Shown here: positions 26,975-36,780 of the stretch, one piece after another
How the letters are laid out: each line of letters opens with the position of its first letter
Position numbering within the stretch: the stretch's first letter is position 1
NCBI RefSeq assembly: GCF_009601055.1
Contig: NZ_WITI01000006.1
Span: forward strand, 48,277 to 112,276
Length of the DNA stretch: 64,000 nt
Origin: Lactococcus sp. dk101
GTDB taxonomy: Bacteria; Bacillota; Bacilli; Lactobacillales; Streptococcaceae
Reading direction: 5' to 3'
The notes under the pieces: generated by a model
Told to the model about the DNA's origin: nothing
Databases searched by the model: none
What the model saw: only the letters and a program-made list of their open reading frames with translations
Program-made: the position numbers and the translations under genes

Positions 26975-28477
26975 TTATGCAATTTTACCTTTTTTTCTAT
27001 ACCAAAGCACTGAAACCATAATCATAAGCAAGCCGAGTGCAAGATATCCAAGGATTCCTGCACCACCGGTTGATGGAAGCAATCCTTTTTGAGTATTTTT
27101 AACTTCTAACACGGCTGAACCATATTTTCCATGCTCTACAGTGAACGTAATTGTTCCATCTTTAAGTAAAACATAATCAGACGATGGGGCTTTTGTTTCA
27201 TTAAGAACGTAATCCCCGTTTGTAAGTCCAATTACTTTGAAAGAACCATCAGAACCTGAAACGACTGTCGTTGCATCAGCTTTCGATGTCACCCATTGGT
27301 CAAATACATATTCGCCTCTGGAATTTTTTGCACTTTGGAATTTGGCAAATTTAGTTTGGTCTTTATTCGCAATTACAAATTCAGCACCCGAAAGTGTTTT
27401 GCCAGTACTTGCATCTTTTTTAACAAACTGGTATCCACCTGTACCAACGGGTGTTGGAGGTGTGATTTCTTGATTAGGGCCATTGTTAATTTGAACATTG
27501 GCTTTATTCGATTCAAGTGAGTTTGGATCTACTTCTGCAGTTAACTTCATGTCATAAGTAATTTTCAATTTTTGACCTGCAAGAGCTTTAACTTTCGCAC
27601 TTGTGAGAACAAAGTCAATTGTGAATCCGCCATTTACATAAGTGATATTATAATCAGTGCCTGCAGTTAGGCCAGTTACTACAACAGTTCCATTTACTAA
27701 AGCTAAGCCAGTTGTTGGTGTATCGGAAACTTTGTAGCTAGTAACGGCTGTTGGGTTACCAATGTTAGCAGGAATATTAACAGTCAATGCATAGTTTAAG
27801 GTATCACCAGTGGAAACGTTCGCAAATGTTTGATCACCTATTGTAACTTGGCTAAAGCTTCCCACATTGACAAACTCTTTAGTATCCTTTGAAGTTACAT
27901 TTTTTGGATAAAGTTGAATGTTTGTATTAAGCGTATCTGTTGGTTTTTGATTGGCATCTAACTTGTAAATTGGAAGTGCGATGACAAGTGGAGCAGACAA
28001 CTTCGTAACTGTGATATTATCTGGAGTTTTAGTTTCCAAGAAGAGATATACTTTGTATTTACCATCTGTTGTCTTCATAGGTAAGTTGTCAAAGACAGCT
28101 TGCCCTGCACCAGCAGTCACTTTTGATGTAACAACTGTTGCATAAGTCGGAGCACCTTGTGCAGCGTCTGTTTGAATCTTACTCAGTGCAGTTTTTTGGT
28201 CGCTTCCTGCAATGTATTCATAATATTTCGATGAAACATCATAAACAGTAAATTCGGATCCATTCAATGGAGTAGCTGATCCATCAAAAGTCATGGTTTC
28301 CCCAGTATTTTGAAAATCGGCTGGTGCTTGGTCATTCCAAATCAATTTATTGATCGTAATTTTAGTGGTTGTGTCGGTAACGGTATCATCGGCATATCCC
28401 ATATTATGGGTAGCAGCAAGGGCCGAGATTCCAAGTAACAAAGTAAGTGCTACTTTGATAAATTTTGGTTTTTTCAT
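26975..28477 (-). CDS. LPXTG backbone pilin with CNA-B domains
   Basis: A 500-residue major pilin candidate. Signal peptide (residues 1-28, ending THNMGYA), the pilin motif YPKN in NIQLYPKNV near residue 195, Ig-like CNA-B domains, the E-box YVLNETKAP near residue 450 and the sorting signal LPSTG with TM helix and RKKGKIA tail. The lysine of YPKN is the usual site of sortase C cross-linking. ATG 28477 follows GGAGG; the longer frame begins at a TTG inside that site. The gene lies between the tip adhesin and the sortase gene, the standard order of pilus operons. Confidence 0.92.
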   Translation of the reverse strand: MKKPKFIKVALTLLLGISALAATHNMGYADDTVTDTTTKITINKLIWNDQAPADFQNTGETMTFDGSATPLNGSEFTVYDVSSKYYEYIAGSDQKTALSKIQTDAAQGAPTYATVVTSKVTAGAGQAVFDNLPMKTTDGKYKVYLFLETKTPDNITVTKLSAPLVIALPIYKLDANQKPTDTLNTNIQLYPKNVTSKDTKEFVNVGSFSQVTIGDQTFANVSTGDTLNYALTVNIPANIGNPTAVTSYKVSDTPTTGLALVNGTVVVTGLTAGTDYNITYVNGGFTIDFVLTSAKVKALAGQKLKITYDMKLTAEVDPNSLESNKANVQINNGPNQEITPPTPVGTGGYQFVKKDASTGKTLSGAEFVIANKDQTKFAKFQSAKNSRGEYVFDQWVTSKADATTVVSGSDGSFKVIGLTNGDYVLNETKAPSSDYVLLKDGTITFTVEHGKYGSAVLEVKNTQKGLLPSTGGAGILGYLALGLLMIMVSVLWYRKKGKIA

Positions 28478-28573
28478 ACTATCCTCCAATAATAAGCTTG
28501 AATTATTATTATTATTATTTTTTATTTTTTACTCCGGGTACAATTCAATTAATTACATTATGTTTAAAAGTTT

Positions 28574-31420
28574 TTATTTCACATTCTTGCGTTTACCATT
28601 AAGATAAAATAATCCAGTGATGATAAACATTATGAATAACAAACTTCCAACAATCCAGTAAATAATTGGACCAGATCCACCAGTTTGAGGTAAAACACCT
28701 TTCATCTGGTTTGTTACATTAATTTGAATATTATGATTATCAACAGTAACTTCTTTATTATCTACTAAAACTTTACCGTTGCTTTGGATAACAATTGTGA
28801 ATGTCTTGGTTAAAATCGTGTACCCATCAGGTGCTTGTGTTTCTTCTAGAGTATAGGTGCCTGGTTTAAGTCCTGAGTATTTAAAAGTATACCCATTTGA
28901 ATCGGTAGTCCCTGTAATTTCTGTACCATTCAAAGTTAACTTAAATTTTGCTCCAGGAAGATTATTTCCAAGATTATCTTTTTTAGTAACTGTAAGTTGA
29001 AGCGGGATAAATTGTTTCACATTTTTATACGTTGTTGCATCTACTTGAGTAGAATCATAACCAGGTACGGAAATTTCGTTAGAGATGGAGTAAGTGAATG
29101 CGACTCCATTCGTATTGTATTTAGGTAACCATAGAATTTTTTGTCCACCCTTTATAGTTGCCAATTGTTGTGTAGTTACCGTCCAACTGTTTTGTTGGTT
29201 TGTTCCGGTGACATCAATATATCCTAATTGCCATGCATTTGTTTGCGTGGTATTCTTTCGAGTGACTTGATATGTAATACTTGATGGACGTAGGGAGGTG
29301 TCACCATCATATTCTTCCCAAGTTTTATTAAATGTAAGGCTTACACCTTCACCTTTTGCGGATGGAACACCAAAGTCAACTTTGTTGTCCGGATTCGCAA
29401 TATTAGGTGCAAAGGTTGTTCTACCATTCATCTGGTACCATTGACCTGGTACAAAATCACTCGTTTCTGTGTTAAGTCGAACTTGATAGTGAATTTGAAT
29501 TTCTTGACCTGAGCCTAGATTGATTCCTGAAGAACTTAGTGTGCCGTTACTTACTGTTACACTAGGTAGGCTTGTCACTGCCGTGGTTCCAACACTCTTT
29601 ATATCTGGGGTTCCGTTATAAATAAATTGTGAACCAATAGGATCCGAAATTGATCCATTTATTACGGTATTAAAACTACTAACTACATCTTTCGCTTGAT
29701 TCATCAAATACGTTTGAATATCAGAAGATGTTTGTGCATCTTCATATTTAGCTGGAGATGCTATCAGTGAAGCTTTCGCCCTTACTTGCCCAGTCGATAA
29801 ATAGGTTACATTATTAGAAGTATCTGGGCCAAGTTGAATCCCCAGTGTATGTAGCTGAATACCACTATTCTTTGATAATCTAGCTTCACCCAAAGTCGCT
29901 GCCCATGTATCTGGTATTGATTGTCCTGAAACATTATAAGGAGTTACAAACTTAGAAGTAAAACCTTGAGCTTCAATCGTCGTGTTGAATGTTGTACCAA
30001 AAACAACAGAATTTTCATTAACTGCACTATTAATATGGTAACTGAACGTCGGGACACCATCCGTTAAAAGAATCATCATTTTATCATGACCACTTGTGTC
30101 ACTTTGTAGCATTTGTGTTCCTTGGCGAATTCCTAACTGTGTGAATGTTCCTCCTGAGAAAGTTACATTTAGCTTATTATTGATACTTGTTGCTTGTGAA
30201 TTTGATACATTAGACATAGGAACTGTAATATAACCGTTAGCTCCTGTGGCATATTCACCTGGGCTAGAGAATCCAACTAACCCTACATTAACATACGCAC
30301 CCAATCCCGCATCTTGAATTGCCTGAAGGAATTGTTTAACTCCCGCTCGTGTTGCAGATGCCCTATCGGGTTCCATAGATCCGGACATGTCAACAACGAG
30401 GACAATATCCAAGGGCTTGATATTCTTTTGTGTGTTTCCACGAATATTTAAGTAGACATCATACAACCCTGGAGTACTTGTCTCTTTTGCGTATTTACGA
30501 ATTGCAAAATCGGCATTACTCCCTATACCTCCATATTCTATATATGAATTTGTCTGATTAGTAGGATCTCCACTCCAACTCGTAAGTCCATCCCAAGTAC
30601 TTGAAGCATTTTTATTTCCTTGGTGGTTGACTACAGTTGTATTTCCAGTAGATGTCCAGCTATTTGTGGGATATGTTCCAGTGGAATCTTGAGTATACTT
30701 TGGTGAAAAATTTTCAAAAAGTGTCGCAGAAAGTGTAGTACTGAGAGCAAAGTTTGAAGGATAAACTACAGATTGAGTAATTTTTACACTTGAATTTGTT
30801 GAGGAAGATTGGCTTTTTTCACTCTTTGTGCTGCTATTTGTTGCCCCCTCACGAGTGGATGTACTAGATTTCGACTCTGATGAAAATGATGTTTCTGATT
30901 GAGATCTAGATTCTTCTGTCTGCTCAGGAATACTTAGCTTATAAGTTTTTCCAACATCAGCAGACAAAACATCCTCATCAACAATTGTATTTTTACCGAT
31001 AATTTTTTGAGTATCCATCTGAATACTTAGGAAAATATTTTCTATATCTTTAGTCGATGAGACTTGAAATGTACCTTCTTCCGATTGGGTAAATTCTGAG
31101 TTATATGTTGATTGGCTCGTATTACTCCAATTATTACTTGAAGTGATAGTCAAGTTTGCATCCGAGTTAAAACTAAATTTCAGTTTTTGTTTAGACATCA
31201 AATCAGTATCAATTATTTGATACTTAACTTCCCAGAGATTCCTTTCGGTTGTTTCAGTAACATTGTATGATACCTTTAGGTTGCTTGCACTAATTAGTTC
31301 AATATTATCTGACGTGCTTTTTAAGGTATCTGAAACTACTTTAGTTCCAAACAAAACCCCTGGAATAAAATTTAGCAAAATTACTAAGAGGCTTAAATAA
31401 TTTAGACATTTCTGTTTCAT
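28574..31420 (-). CDS. Pilus tip adhesin with VWA domain
   Basis: A 948-residue LPXTG surface protein. Signal peptide, a Ser-rich low-complexity segment near residues 170-215, then a von Willebrand A domain with the MIDAS motif DMSGSMEPDRAS near residue 345, Ig-like domains, a CNA-B domain with E-box YTLEETQAP near residue 870, and the sorting signal LPQTG plus TM and basic tail. VWA-type tip proteins mediate binding to host or plant surfaces. It is the first gene of the pilus operon; AGAAAGG precedes ATG 31420. Confidence 0.92.
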   Translation of the reverse strand: MKQKCLNYLSLLVILLNFIPGVLFGTKVVSDTLKSTSDNIELISASNLKVSYNVTETTERNLWEVKYQIIDTDLMSKQKLKFSFNSDANLTITSSNNWSNTSQSTYNSEFTQSEEGTFQVSSTKDIENIFLSIQMDTQKIIGKNTIVDEDVLSADVGKTYKLSIPEQTEESRSQSETSFSSESKSSTSTREGATNSSTKSEKSQSSSTNSSVKITQSVVYPSNFALSTTLSATLFENFSPKYTQDSTGTYPTNSWTSTGNTTVVNHQGNKNASSTWDGLTSWSGDPTNQTNSYIEYGGIGSNADFAIRKYAKETSTPGLYDVYLNIRGNTQKNIKPLDIVLVVDMSGSMEPDRASATRAGVKQFLQAIQDAGLGAYVNVGLVGFSSPGEYATGANGYITVPMSNVSNSQATSINNKLNVTFSGGTFTQLGIRQGTQMLQSDTSGHDKMMILLTDGVPTFSYHINSAVNENSVVFGTTFNTTIEAQGFTSKFVTPYNVSGQSIPDTWAATLGEARLSKNSGIQLHTLGIQLGPDTSNNVTYLSTGQVRAKASLIASPAKYEDAQTSSDIQTYLMNQAKDVVSSFNTVINGSISDPIGSQFIYNGTPDIKSVGTTAVTSLPSVTVSNGTLSSSGINLGSGQEIQIHYQVRLNTETSDFVPGQWYQMNGRTTFAPNIANPDNKVDFGVPSAKGEGVSLTFNKTWEEYDGDTSLRPSSITYQVTRKNTTQTNAWQLGYIDVTGTNQQNSWTVTTQQLATIKGGQKILWLPKYNTNGVAFTYSISNEISVPGYDSTQVDATTYKNVKQFIPLQLTVTKKDNLGNNLPGAKFKLTLNGTEITGTTDSNGYTFKYSGLKPGTYTLEETQAPDGYTILTKTFTIVIQSNGKVLVDNKEVTVDNHNIQINVTNQMKGVLPQTGGSGPIIYWIVGSLLFIMFIITGLFYLNGKRKNVK

Positions 31421-32117
31421 AACATTTTCCTTTCTTGTTATATTTTAATTATTTTGTAATTTACCTCCTCAAAATTTTTATTTTTTAAATAGCTATTTTA
31501 ACACAAACATATGACATAATTGTGTTATATGATTACAATGTACCATATTTTTTTAAAAACACAATAGTAAATTACTAATTATTTTATAAAATATTCTGTT
31601 TTTTATAAACAAGCTGAAAAGCATTGGTAAAACTGTATTTATTTGCTTTTTTTGAATTTAATATCTTTCAAAAAAAGCAAAATATCTATATAATAAGCAC
31701 ACAAGAAGTGTATTTTGCATGAGAATAATCGATACATGAATATTACATAAAAATATTTTCTGAATATTCACTTTTTTTAATAATTTATTTATTTTTTTCA
31801 TTATTGTTTCTTTTTTGTGTCTATATATTTTTTGTTTGATTTGTTTAAACGAAACTAATTTTTGTGTCTTTTTTCTTTTTTCATGATATTAGAACAATAA
31901 TAAAGGAAATAAATAAATATATTAAATAATAATTATATATCACCTACACCTAGAATAAAGATGGTTATAAAAAAATGATGAGCATATTTCAATTGAAATT
32001 ATTGGTATTCTTATTCACATTCACCCGTCAATTTTTACATAGATTATCACTTTCAGTCTAAAATTAACTGTCTGGCTTTTACATATTTTAAATTATGAAT
32101 GACTGAAAGCATTTCAC
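31421..32117. other. AT-rich region upstream of the pilus operon
   Basis: Roughly 700 bases, extremely AT-rich, no convincing gene on either strand. It must hold the pilus promoter; several TATAAT-like boxes are present but composition makes them unreliable. Confidence 0.5.
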
Positions 32118-32174
32118 ATCATATTGCTACAGTGATATGATACAATTTATATCATATCACTGTAGCAATATGAT
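32118..32174. promoter_or_regulatory. Perfect 24-bp inverted repeat, operator of the HTH gene
   Basis: Arms at 32118-32141 and 32151-32174 are perfect inverse copies with a 9-base spacer; each begins or ends with the ATATCAT/ATGATAT unit. A further ATATCAT-containing imperfect palindrome follows (32168-32188) and contains TATAAT. The cluster sits about 40 bases ahead of the HTH gene, consistent with cooperative autoregulation or a cruciform site. Confidence 0.65.
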
Positions 32175-32215
32175 ATAATTTATATCATAGAATAATTTAG
32201 GAGGTACACTATTAT

Positions 32216-32443
32216 TTGAATTTTAACTTAAAAAAATATTTAAAAGACAATTCTCTTACAATTTATGGGGTAGCAAAAGATTCTGGTTATGGTTATACTA
32301 CTCTCCATCAATCCTTTAATAAGACCCAGACTAATTCAACAAGCTTAAATTTAAGAGATATAGACGCCTTAGCTAAAGCACAGGATAAGGAAATGTGGCA
32401 AGTACTTAGGGAATTGGAATACTTCTATCCTAACGAGGACTAA
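32216..32443 (+). CDS. Small HTH-like protein
   Basis: A 75-residue protein starting with TTG, with AGGAGGT about 10 nt upstream. KYLKDNSLTIYGVAKDSGYGYTTLHQSFNKT resembles a helix-turn-helix of the XRE/Cro type (split: GVAKDSGYGYTTLHQ as the turn and recognition helix), followed by DIDALAKAQDKEMWQVLREL. It has no partner domain, so it may be a Cro-like regulator or an antitoxin-like protein. The inverted repeat upstream supports a DNA-binding role. No toxin gene is adjacent. Confidence 0.65.
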   Translation: MNFNLKKYLKDNSLTIYGVAKDSGYGYTTLHQSFNKTQTNSTSLNLRDIDALAKAQDKEMWQVLRELEYFYPNED

Positions 32444-32591
32444 CACACAAAAAATTTACATACCATAAGTAAACACAATGGTAAATAATTTTTTTCATTA
32501 ATGCTCTAACTATAATAAGGAATAATATTAGGATTATAATGATCCTTATTTATTTCCTCCACTTTAAATTACACTGTATTGTATAATTTAA

Positions 32592-32700
32592 ATCTAGTCA
32601 CCACAATTTTTGAATTGAGGTCTGATACTTAAATATTTTTCCTTGGATGATAACTCATCCGAGTTTCTATATGAGCGACTTCGCCTGAAGTCGTTTTGCT
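32592..32700 (-). mobile_element. Transposase C-terminal remnant
   Basis: The minus strand encodes KTTSGEVAHIETRMSYHPRK followed by a degraded end. It is clearly related at DNA and protein level to the transposase end at 63896-64000. The pattern is IS30-like. Upstream the frame is broken, so only debris remains. Confidence 0.65.
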
Positions 32701-32745
32701 TTATCTTGTGACAGTAGTCAGCAAATAGTCTTATATAATTTCCAC

Positions 32746-33250
32746 TAGTTTGGGATCAGCATTCCAATAAAACACATTAACCGACCTTTTAGAATTCACG
32801 CCCCTTGTCTGTTGTGAAATATTTCAAAAGTAATACCCACTAAATCTCTATCCAAGATAATATTGAGCGATATAGCAGACTTATCAATAATTTCACGAAT
32901 AATCTCAATACTTTTCAAAAATTTCGTCTAAGTCACTAAGTATTACTCATTGGCTTCAGGTATTATTACCACGAAATTTTTTCAATAATTATTTGTTCAT
33001 TAGTTTAGATTACATTTTAATCAGATTTTGGCCTTTCTTGAAGTAAATATAAGCCTATTTACGGTTCTTTACAACAAATAATCCATTTCATTCCAGATAT
33101 TAAGACAATTCAAGCTTAAAAAGCTTGAATAATCACTGTATGCGCTTGTTTATATTTCGCTTGTCATAATGATTTTTCAAAGCTTTCTGCTTTTTATAAT
33201 ACCAGTCGTACCTCTAAATAAATATCCGAGATTCTTAATATTCAGTGCGT
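32746..33250. other. Decayed region
   Basis: No intact gene. The minus strand around 32811-32915 keeps an open stretch (EIIDKSAISLNIILDRDLVG and following) without start, which looks like the relic of a coding region. I do not recognise it. Confidence 0.45.
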
Positions 33251-33251
33251 G

Positions 33252-33862
33252 TCATTTAATAACAAATGCTTTAGAAATTTAATTTTCTGTAAAAAGGCCA
33301 TTCTCGATCAAATAATGGAGGCCACCAATATCTGATATTGTTGGACCATTGTCGTTATCTAAACAATAACTTATCACATTATAAAATTTATCATAAGTAT
33401 TAAATGCATGCCTAATTCATACTTGCTGCTTTAGTAAACTAAAAAATTTATCGACGCCTGTGTAGTCATATAAATTTTTTTATACCTCAAAGACTTGATA
33501 ATGTAGTGAATTTTAAGTAGTACGGTAAGATTTGGAGAGTTTATATTTGATTGATAAGGTGAAGCTATGGAGTCACTATGAATTATTTCATTGTTAAACA
33601 AATCTAGGGAAAGATTAAGATAAAGTTTCTCAAACACATCAATTTTTAAGTCCCGAATGATAAAGATTTATTTACTGAAAACTTGAATTATATTTGGATT
33701 CTTTAAATAATTCTGATTTTAACTTCATTTATTATTACATTCGTACTAAAATTTTTGGGAGCATAGATCGCCTCACAAAAATCTATATTATCTGGTTCTT
33801 CCTGATTGTAAAACGTGACTACTAATATAATTTATATAATCATAAACAAATTTGAAATAAGA
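33252..33862 (-). pseudogene. Multiply broken gene of unknown function
   Basis: Open pieces on the minus strand line up in order with stops and shifts between them: FYNQEEPDNIDFCEAIYAPK (about 33820), DVFEKLYLNLSLDLFNNEII (about 33630), YDYTGVDKFFSLLKQQV then a TGA, and RHAFNTYDKFYNVISYCLDN to LIENGLFTEN (about 33280). Together they would make about 200 residues. No family is recognised; the parts read like real protein rather than random frames. It lies in the decayed stretch beside the pilus locus. Confidence 0.45.
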
Positions 33863-33888
33863 AAAGACTTTCCATTTTTGAAAAGTCT
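33856..33888 (-). terminator. Terminator of the small RHH-like gene
   Basis: AGACTTTTC, loop AAAAAT, GGAAAGTCT, then TTTCTTATTT on the minus strand. Confidence 0.7.
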
Positions 33889-33923
33889 ATGTTTTGGGGG
33901 CAATAGCAATCATCTTCTACTCT

Positions 33924-34112
33924 TTAATTAACTCTTTCTTCAAATTCTTTGAGTTCATCTTCATACTTGTCAAACAGTTCTTTTATGGCTAAATTGATAA
34001 CCCAAATTCTATTTTCTCTTTCTAGCATATTTTCTTCCTTAAAATATCGAGAAAGCCGTGGAAGTTTTTCTGAGTTTGGAGTGTTGAGATAAAAATTTAC
34101 TAATTTTGTCAT
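33924..34112 (-). CDS. Small ribbon-helix-helix-like protein
   Basis: A 62-residue protein: a short beta strand KLVNFYL, helix around LPRLSRYFKEE, then a helix WVINLAIKELFDKYEDELKEF. The strand-helix-helix order fits ribbon-helix-helix DNA-binding proteins common on plasmids and islands. GGAG precedes ATG 34112 at 8 nt, and a good terminator follows, so this is an intact single-gene unit inside otherwise decayed DNA. The family call is tentative. Confidence 0.5.
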   Translation of the reverse strand: MTKLVNFYLNTPNSEKLPRLSRYFKEENMLERENRIWVINLAIKELFDKYEDELKEFEERVN

Positions 34113-34651
34113 TTATGTTTCTCCGTTTTTTCTCACTTGTAGTTAATATGATATATGAATTATAACATATGCTTTTTAATACTACAACACATATTTGTAT
34201 GTATTTTTAATTACATTCAAATATGTGTGATATTTTGAGAGTTAAGGCTACTAGAAATTCGATCTATTTTTTTACATCCACAATAAAAAATATTACTTGC
34301 AATCGTAGATTGCTAGATAAATTCAGGTGCCTCAACACTGTGTCCTGGCCTACTGACAGCTTCACAAACTACTGGAATGATGTGATATACATAAAAAAAG
34401 CGAAGATAAAAATAAGCTAGAATTAACTAATATAAATATTCGTGCTAAATGAATTGTCGTTTTATACGTGGTAACATATATGTGACATAGGATAGAAGCT
34501 ATTTCAACATAGTACCCCCAAAAAATTGCATAACGTTATTTTTTCAGTATGAGAGTCAACCTAATGTAATTAGTTTATAATGATACTTTAAAAGTAAACA
34601 ACAAATTATTAAAGAACTCAATTTTTTTGAATTTATTTGGTTTCAATTCTA
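34113..34651. other. Intergenic AT-rich stretch
   Basis: No convincing gene; the open frames present lack ribosome binding sites and protein-like composition. Confidence 0.45.
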
Positions 34652-34916
34652 TCATAAAACACGGCCCACTCCTGTACCGAATAGTCCATCATCACTTATT
34701 TTATGATAAAAGTCTGTGACCATTGGAGTCAAAGTATAGCGAAGCGCAAGCGGACGGAGCATGACTTCAAGCTCTCGTAAGGCCTTGTTGATTGGCACTT
34801 GGGCCTCAATTTTTTTTTGTTTCAAGTAAACATTGGCGCTCAAACGTACGAATGTGTTTGCTTAAAATTAAATTGTACAGTTCATTTAAAAGTTCTGTCT
34901 TATCCCATTTTTCCAT
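34652..34916 (-). pseudogene. Bacteriocin-immunity-like gene with frameshift in an A9 tract
   Basis: Frame 1 from ATG 34916 reads MEKWDKTELLNELYNLILSK to LLETKKN and stops. Frame 2 continues as KIEAQVPINKALRELEVMLR, LTPMVTDFYHKIS and ends at 34652. Joining at the A9 run (34810-34818) with one A fewer gives an 88-residue all-helical protein resembling EntA/LciA-type immunity proteins. It lies directly upstream of, and divergent from, msrA. Either a decayed immunity gene or a sequencing error. Confidence 0.55.
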
Positions 34917-34980
34917 GAGCTCATTATATCATTTTTAAAGCGGTCTCATGATATAATGGCTTAAAGAAAGAGGTGCGAAC

Positions 34981-35511
34981 ATGATTGAAAAAGCAATATT
35001 TGCAGGCGGGTGTTTTTGGTGTATGGTTGAACCTTTTGAGGAAAAACCGGGCATCATTTCGATTACCAGCGGCTATACAGGCGGACATATTGATGATCCG
35101 ACTTATGATCAAGTGACTGGAAAATACAGTGGGCATACCGAGGCTGTTGAGATTTTATTTGATAATGCCTTGATTTCCTATGAAGACTTGGTCGAACTGT
35201 ATTGGACACTGATTGACCCAACTGACATGGACGGTCAAATCTATGACCGTGGAGACAATTACCGGCCAACCATTTTTGTGGACAATGATCAACAACGTAA
35301 GATTGCACAAGCCAGCAAAGAAAAACTGGAAGCTTCTAACATTTGGAACGCTCCTATCGTGGTTCCTATTTTGGACAGTGAAAAATTTTGGCCAGCGGAA
35401 GCCTATCATCAAGATTTTTTCAAAAAAAATCCCAAACGTGCAAAATCAATGCACCAAGCCCGCAATCGCTACTTGGCTATGAAAAAATTGAAAGCCAAAT
35501 TTCATTTGTAA
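34981..35511 (+). CDS. msrA: Peptide methionine sulfoxide reductase MsrA
   Basis: A 176-residue MsrA reducing methionine-S-sulfoxide. The catalytic motif GCFWCM lies at residues 10-15, GYTGG near 31, YSGHTEAVE near 49, and the C-terminal EAYHQDFF region is present. GAGGTG precedes ATG 34981. No msrB neighbour is visible. It is the first core gene to the right of the decayed stretch. Confidence 0.96.
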   Translation: MIEKAIFAGGCFWCMVEPFEEKPGIISITSGYTGGHIDDPTYDQVTGKYSGHTEAVEILFDNALISYEDLVELYWTLIDPTDMDGQIYDRGDNYRPTIFVDNDQQRKIAQASKEKLEASNIWNAPIVVPILDSEKFWPAEAYHQDFFKKNPKRAKSMHQARNRYLAMKKLKAKFHL

Positions 35512-35563
35512 ATAGAAAAACGTCAGTTAAGCAATACTATTTCTTAACAGCGATAAATAAAAG

Positions 35564-35602
35564 AAAAATCTCAACCGATAAGTTTCGTGTTGAGATTTTT
35601 TA
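35564..35602 (+). terminator. Terminator of msrA
   Basis: AAAAATCTCAAC pairs with GTTGAGATTTTT across a 13-base loop, then T residues. Confidence 0.8.
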
Positions 35603-35673
35603 GCTTTAACTTAATAACATTGGCTGGTTAAGTGGAGCCACTTTTGATGGACTAGAATTATAAAAAGCAAATT

Positions 35674-36696
35674 TTAGTCCTCAAAATCCAATAATAATTT
35701 ATCAAAGTCAGATAAATATTCTTTATCTTGCCTCACACGAAATTTTTCAAACTCACTTTCGGCAAAAGATTTTGCGACCTCTGCTTTAATCTTCCCAGCA
35801 TTTTTTAGCACTTCTTCATCGTTGAACAGCAGAAAGGCATCTAATTTTTCTTGCCAATCTTGCATACTCATCGGAATATTCCGACGTGCTTGTCGTGTGG
35901 CATAATCCAAGTACATACTCACGATTTCATTCAAATCTTTAATTTCAAGCTGAGAAAGATAGTTTTTAGCCACAGAAACATCTGATTTTACAATTTTTCC
36001 ATTTGGTGCATTTCTCCAAGTCGCAAGCCCCATATGTTCTTTTTCAGAATCCGCACGATTAAAAATAATTTCTGCCGCAGTCTGTCCTACAATCGCAAAA
36101 TGAAGTTTATTCTGTACAACTGCGAAGAAATTTTGAGCAAGATAACTCTGTGGTGAATAATCAAAGCTCAAAGCATAAATATCTGTGATTTTTTGATAGA
36201 CTCTGCGCTCACTCGCTCGAATTTCTTGAATTTCTTCCAGCAAATGTTCAAAATAATCTTCATCAAAAATTTCATTATTTTTAAGTCGTTCTTTGTCTAA
36301 CAAATATCCCTGCGTGGTATATGCTTTCAAGACTCGTGTTGCCCACTGACGAAAATGAATAGCTTCATCGGATTTAACGCGATAGCCAACTGCAATGATT
36401 GCCTCCAAATTATAATATTTAAAATTATAGGTTTTACCATTACTAGCAACTTGTCGGAAATTCCGACAAGTTGAATTTTCATCTTGCTCATTATCAGCAT
36501 AAACTGCTTTTAAGTGCTCTGAAATCGTTGAACGCCCTTTACCGTATAATTTTGCTAAAGATTCCGTCGTCATCCAAACATTATTATCTTCAACTCGCAC
36601 TTCAATGTTATCAACGCCATTTTCCTTAGCAAAAATTAAAAAATCTGCGGTAGAATTTCGGATTTGAAATATCTTATTATCTTGTTTTTCTTTCAT
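35674..36696 (-). CDS. RhuM-family protein
   Basis: A 340-residue RhuM (virulence protein RhuM) homologue. An N-terminal winged-helix-like region (VWMTTESLAKLYGKGRSTIS), the family core YYNLEAIIAVGYRV near residue 105, FRQWATRVLKAY, then GQTAAEIIFNRADSEK and the C-terminal helical part. RhuM genes are scattered on islands and beside restriction systems; biochemical function is unknown. ATG 36696 with GGAGGAC upstream. A 27-bp perfect palindrome (36447-36473) lies within codons for STCRNFRQV. Confidence 0.88.
   Translation of the reverse strand: MKEKQDNKIFQIRNSTADFLIFAKENGVDNIEVRVEDNNVWMTTESLAKLYGKGRSTISEHLKAVYADNEQDENSTCRNFRQVASNGKTYNFKYYNLEAIIAVGYRVKSDEAIHFRQWATRVLKAYTTQGYLLDKERLKNNEIFDEDYFEHLLEEIQEIRASERRVYQKITDIYALSFDYSPQSYLAQNFFAVVQNKLHFAIVGQTAAEIIFNRADSEKEHMGLATWRNAPNGKIVKSDVSVAKNYLSQLEIKDLNEIVSMYLDYATRQARRNIPMSMQDWQEKLDAFLLFNDEEVLKNAGKIKAEVAKSFAESEFEKFRVRQDKEYLSDFDKLLLDFED
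36447..36473. repeat. 27-bp perfect palindrome within rhuM
   Basis: Two 13-base arms (CAACTTGTCGGAA and its exact inverse) around one central base. It is in frame within the RhuM gene. A second 14-bp palindrome TCGGAATATTCCGA lies at 35871-35884 in the same gene. Confidence 0.8.
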
Positions 36697-36780
36697 TTGT
36701 CAGTCCTCCACTATATGATACGTAAAAATTTTGGATTTGTACCATGAAACTTAGTTGAAATAATGTAGGGAATTTTTTCG

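Noticed and set aside
32216..32443. Toxin-antitoxin pair with the small HTH gene
   Set aside because: No companion gene of either type overlaps or adjoins it.
33431..33637. 68-residue minus-strand frame as an independent gene
   Set aside because: No ribosome binding site; better explained as one piece of the broken gene 33252-33862.
34223..34420. 65-residue plus-strand frame
   Set aside because: No ribosome binding site, composition follows the AT-rich background.
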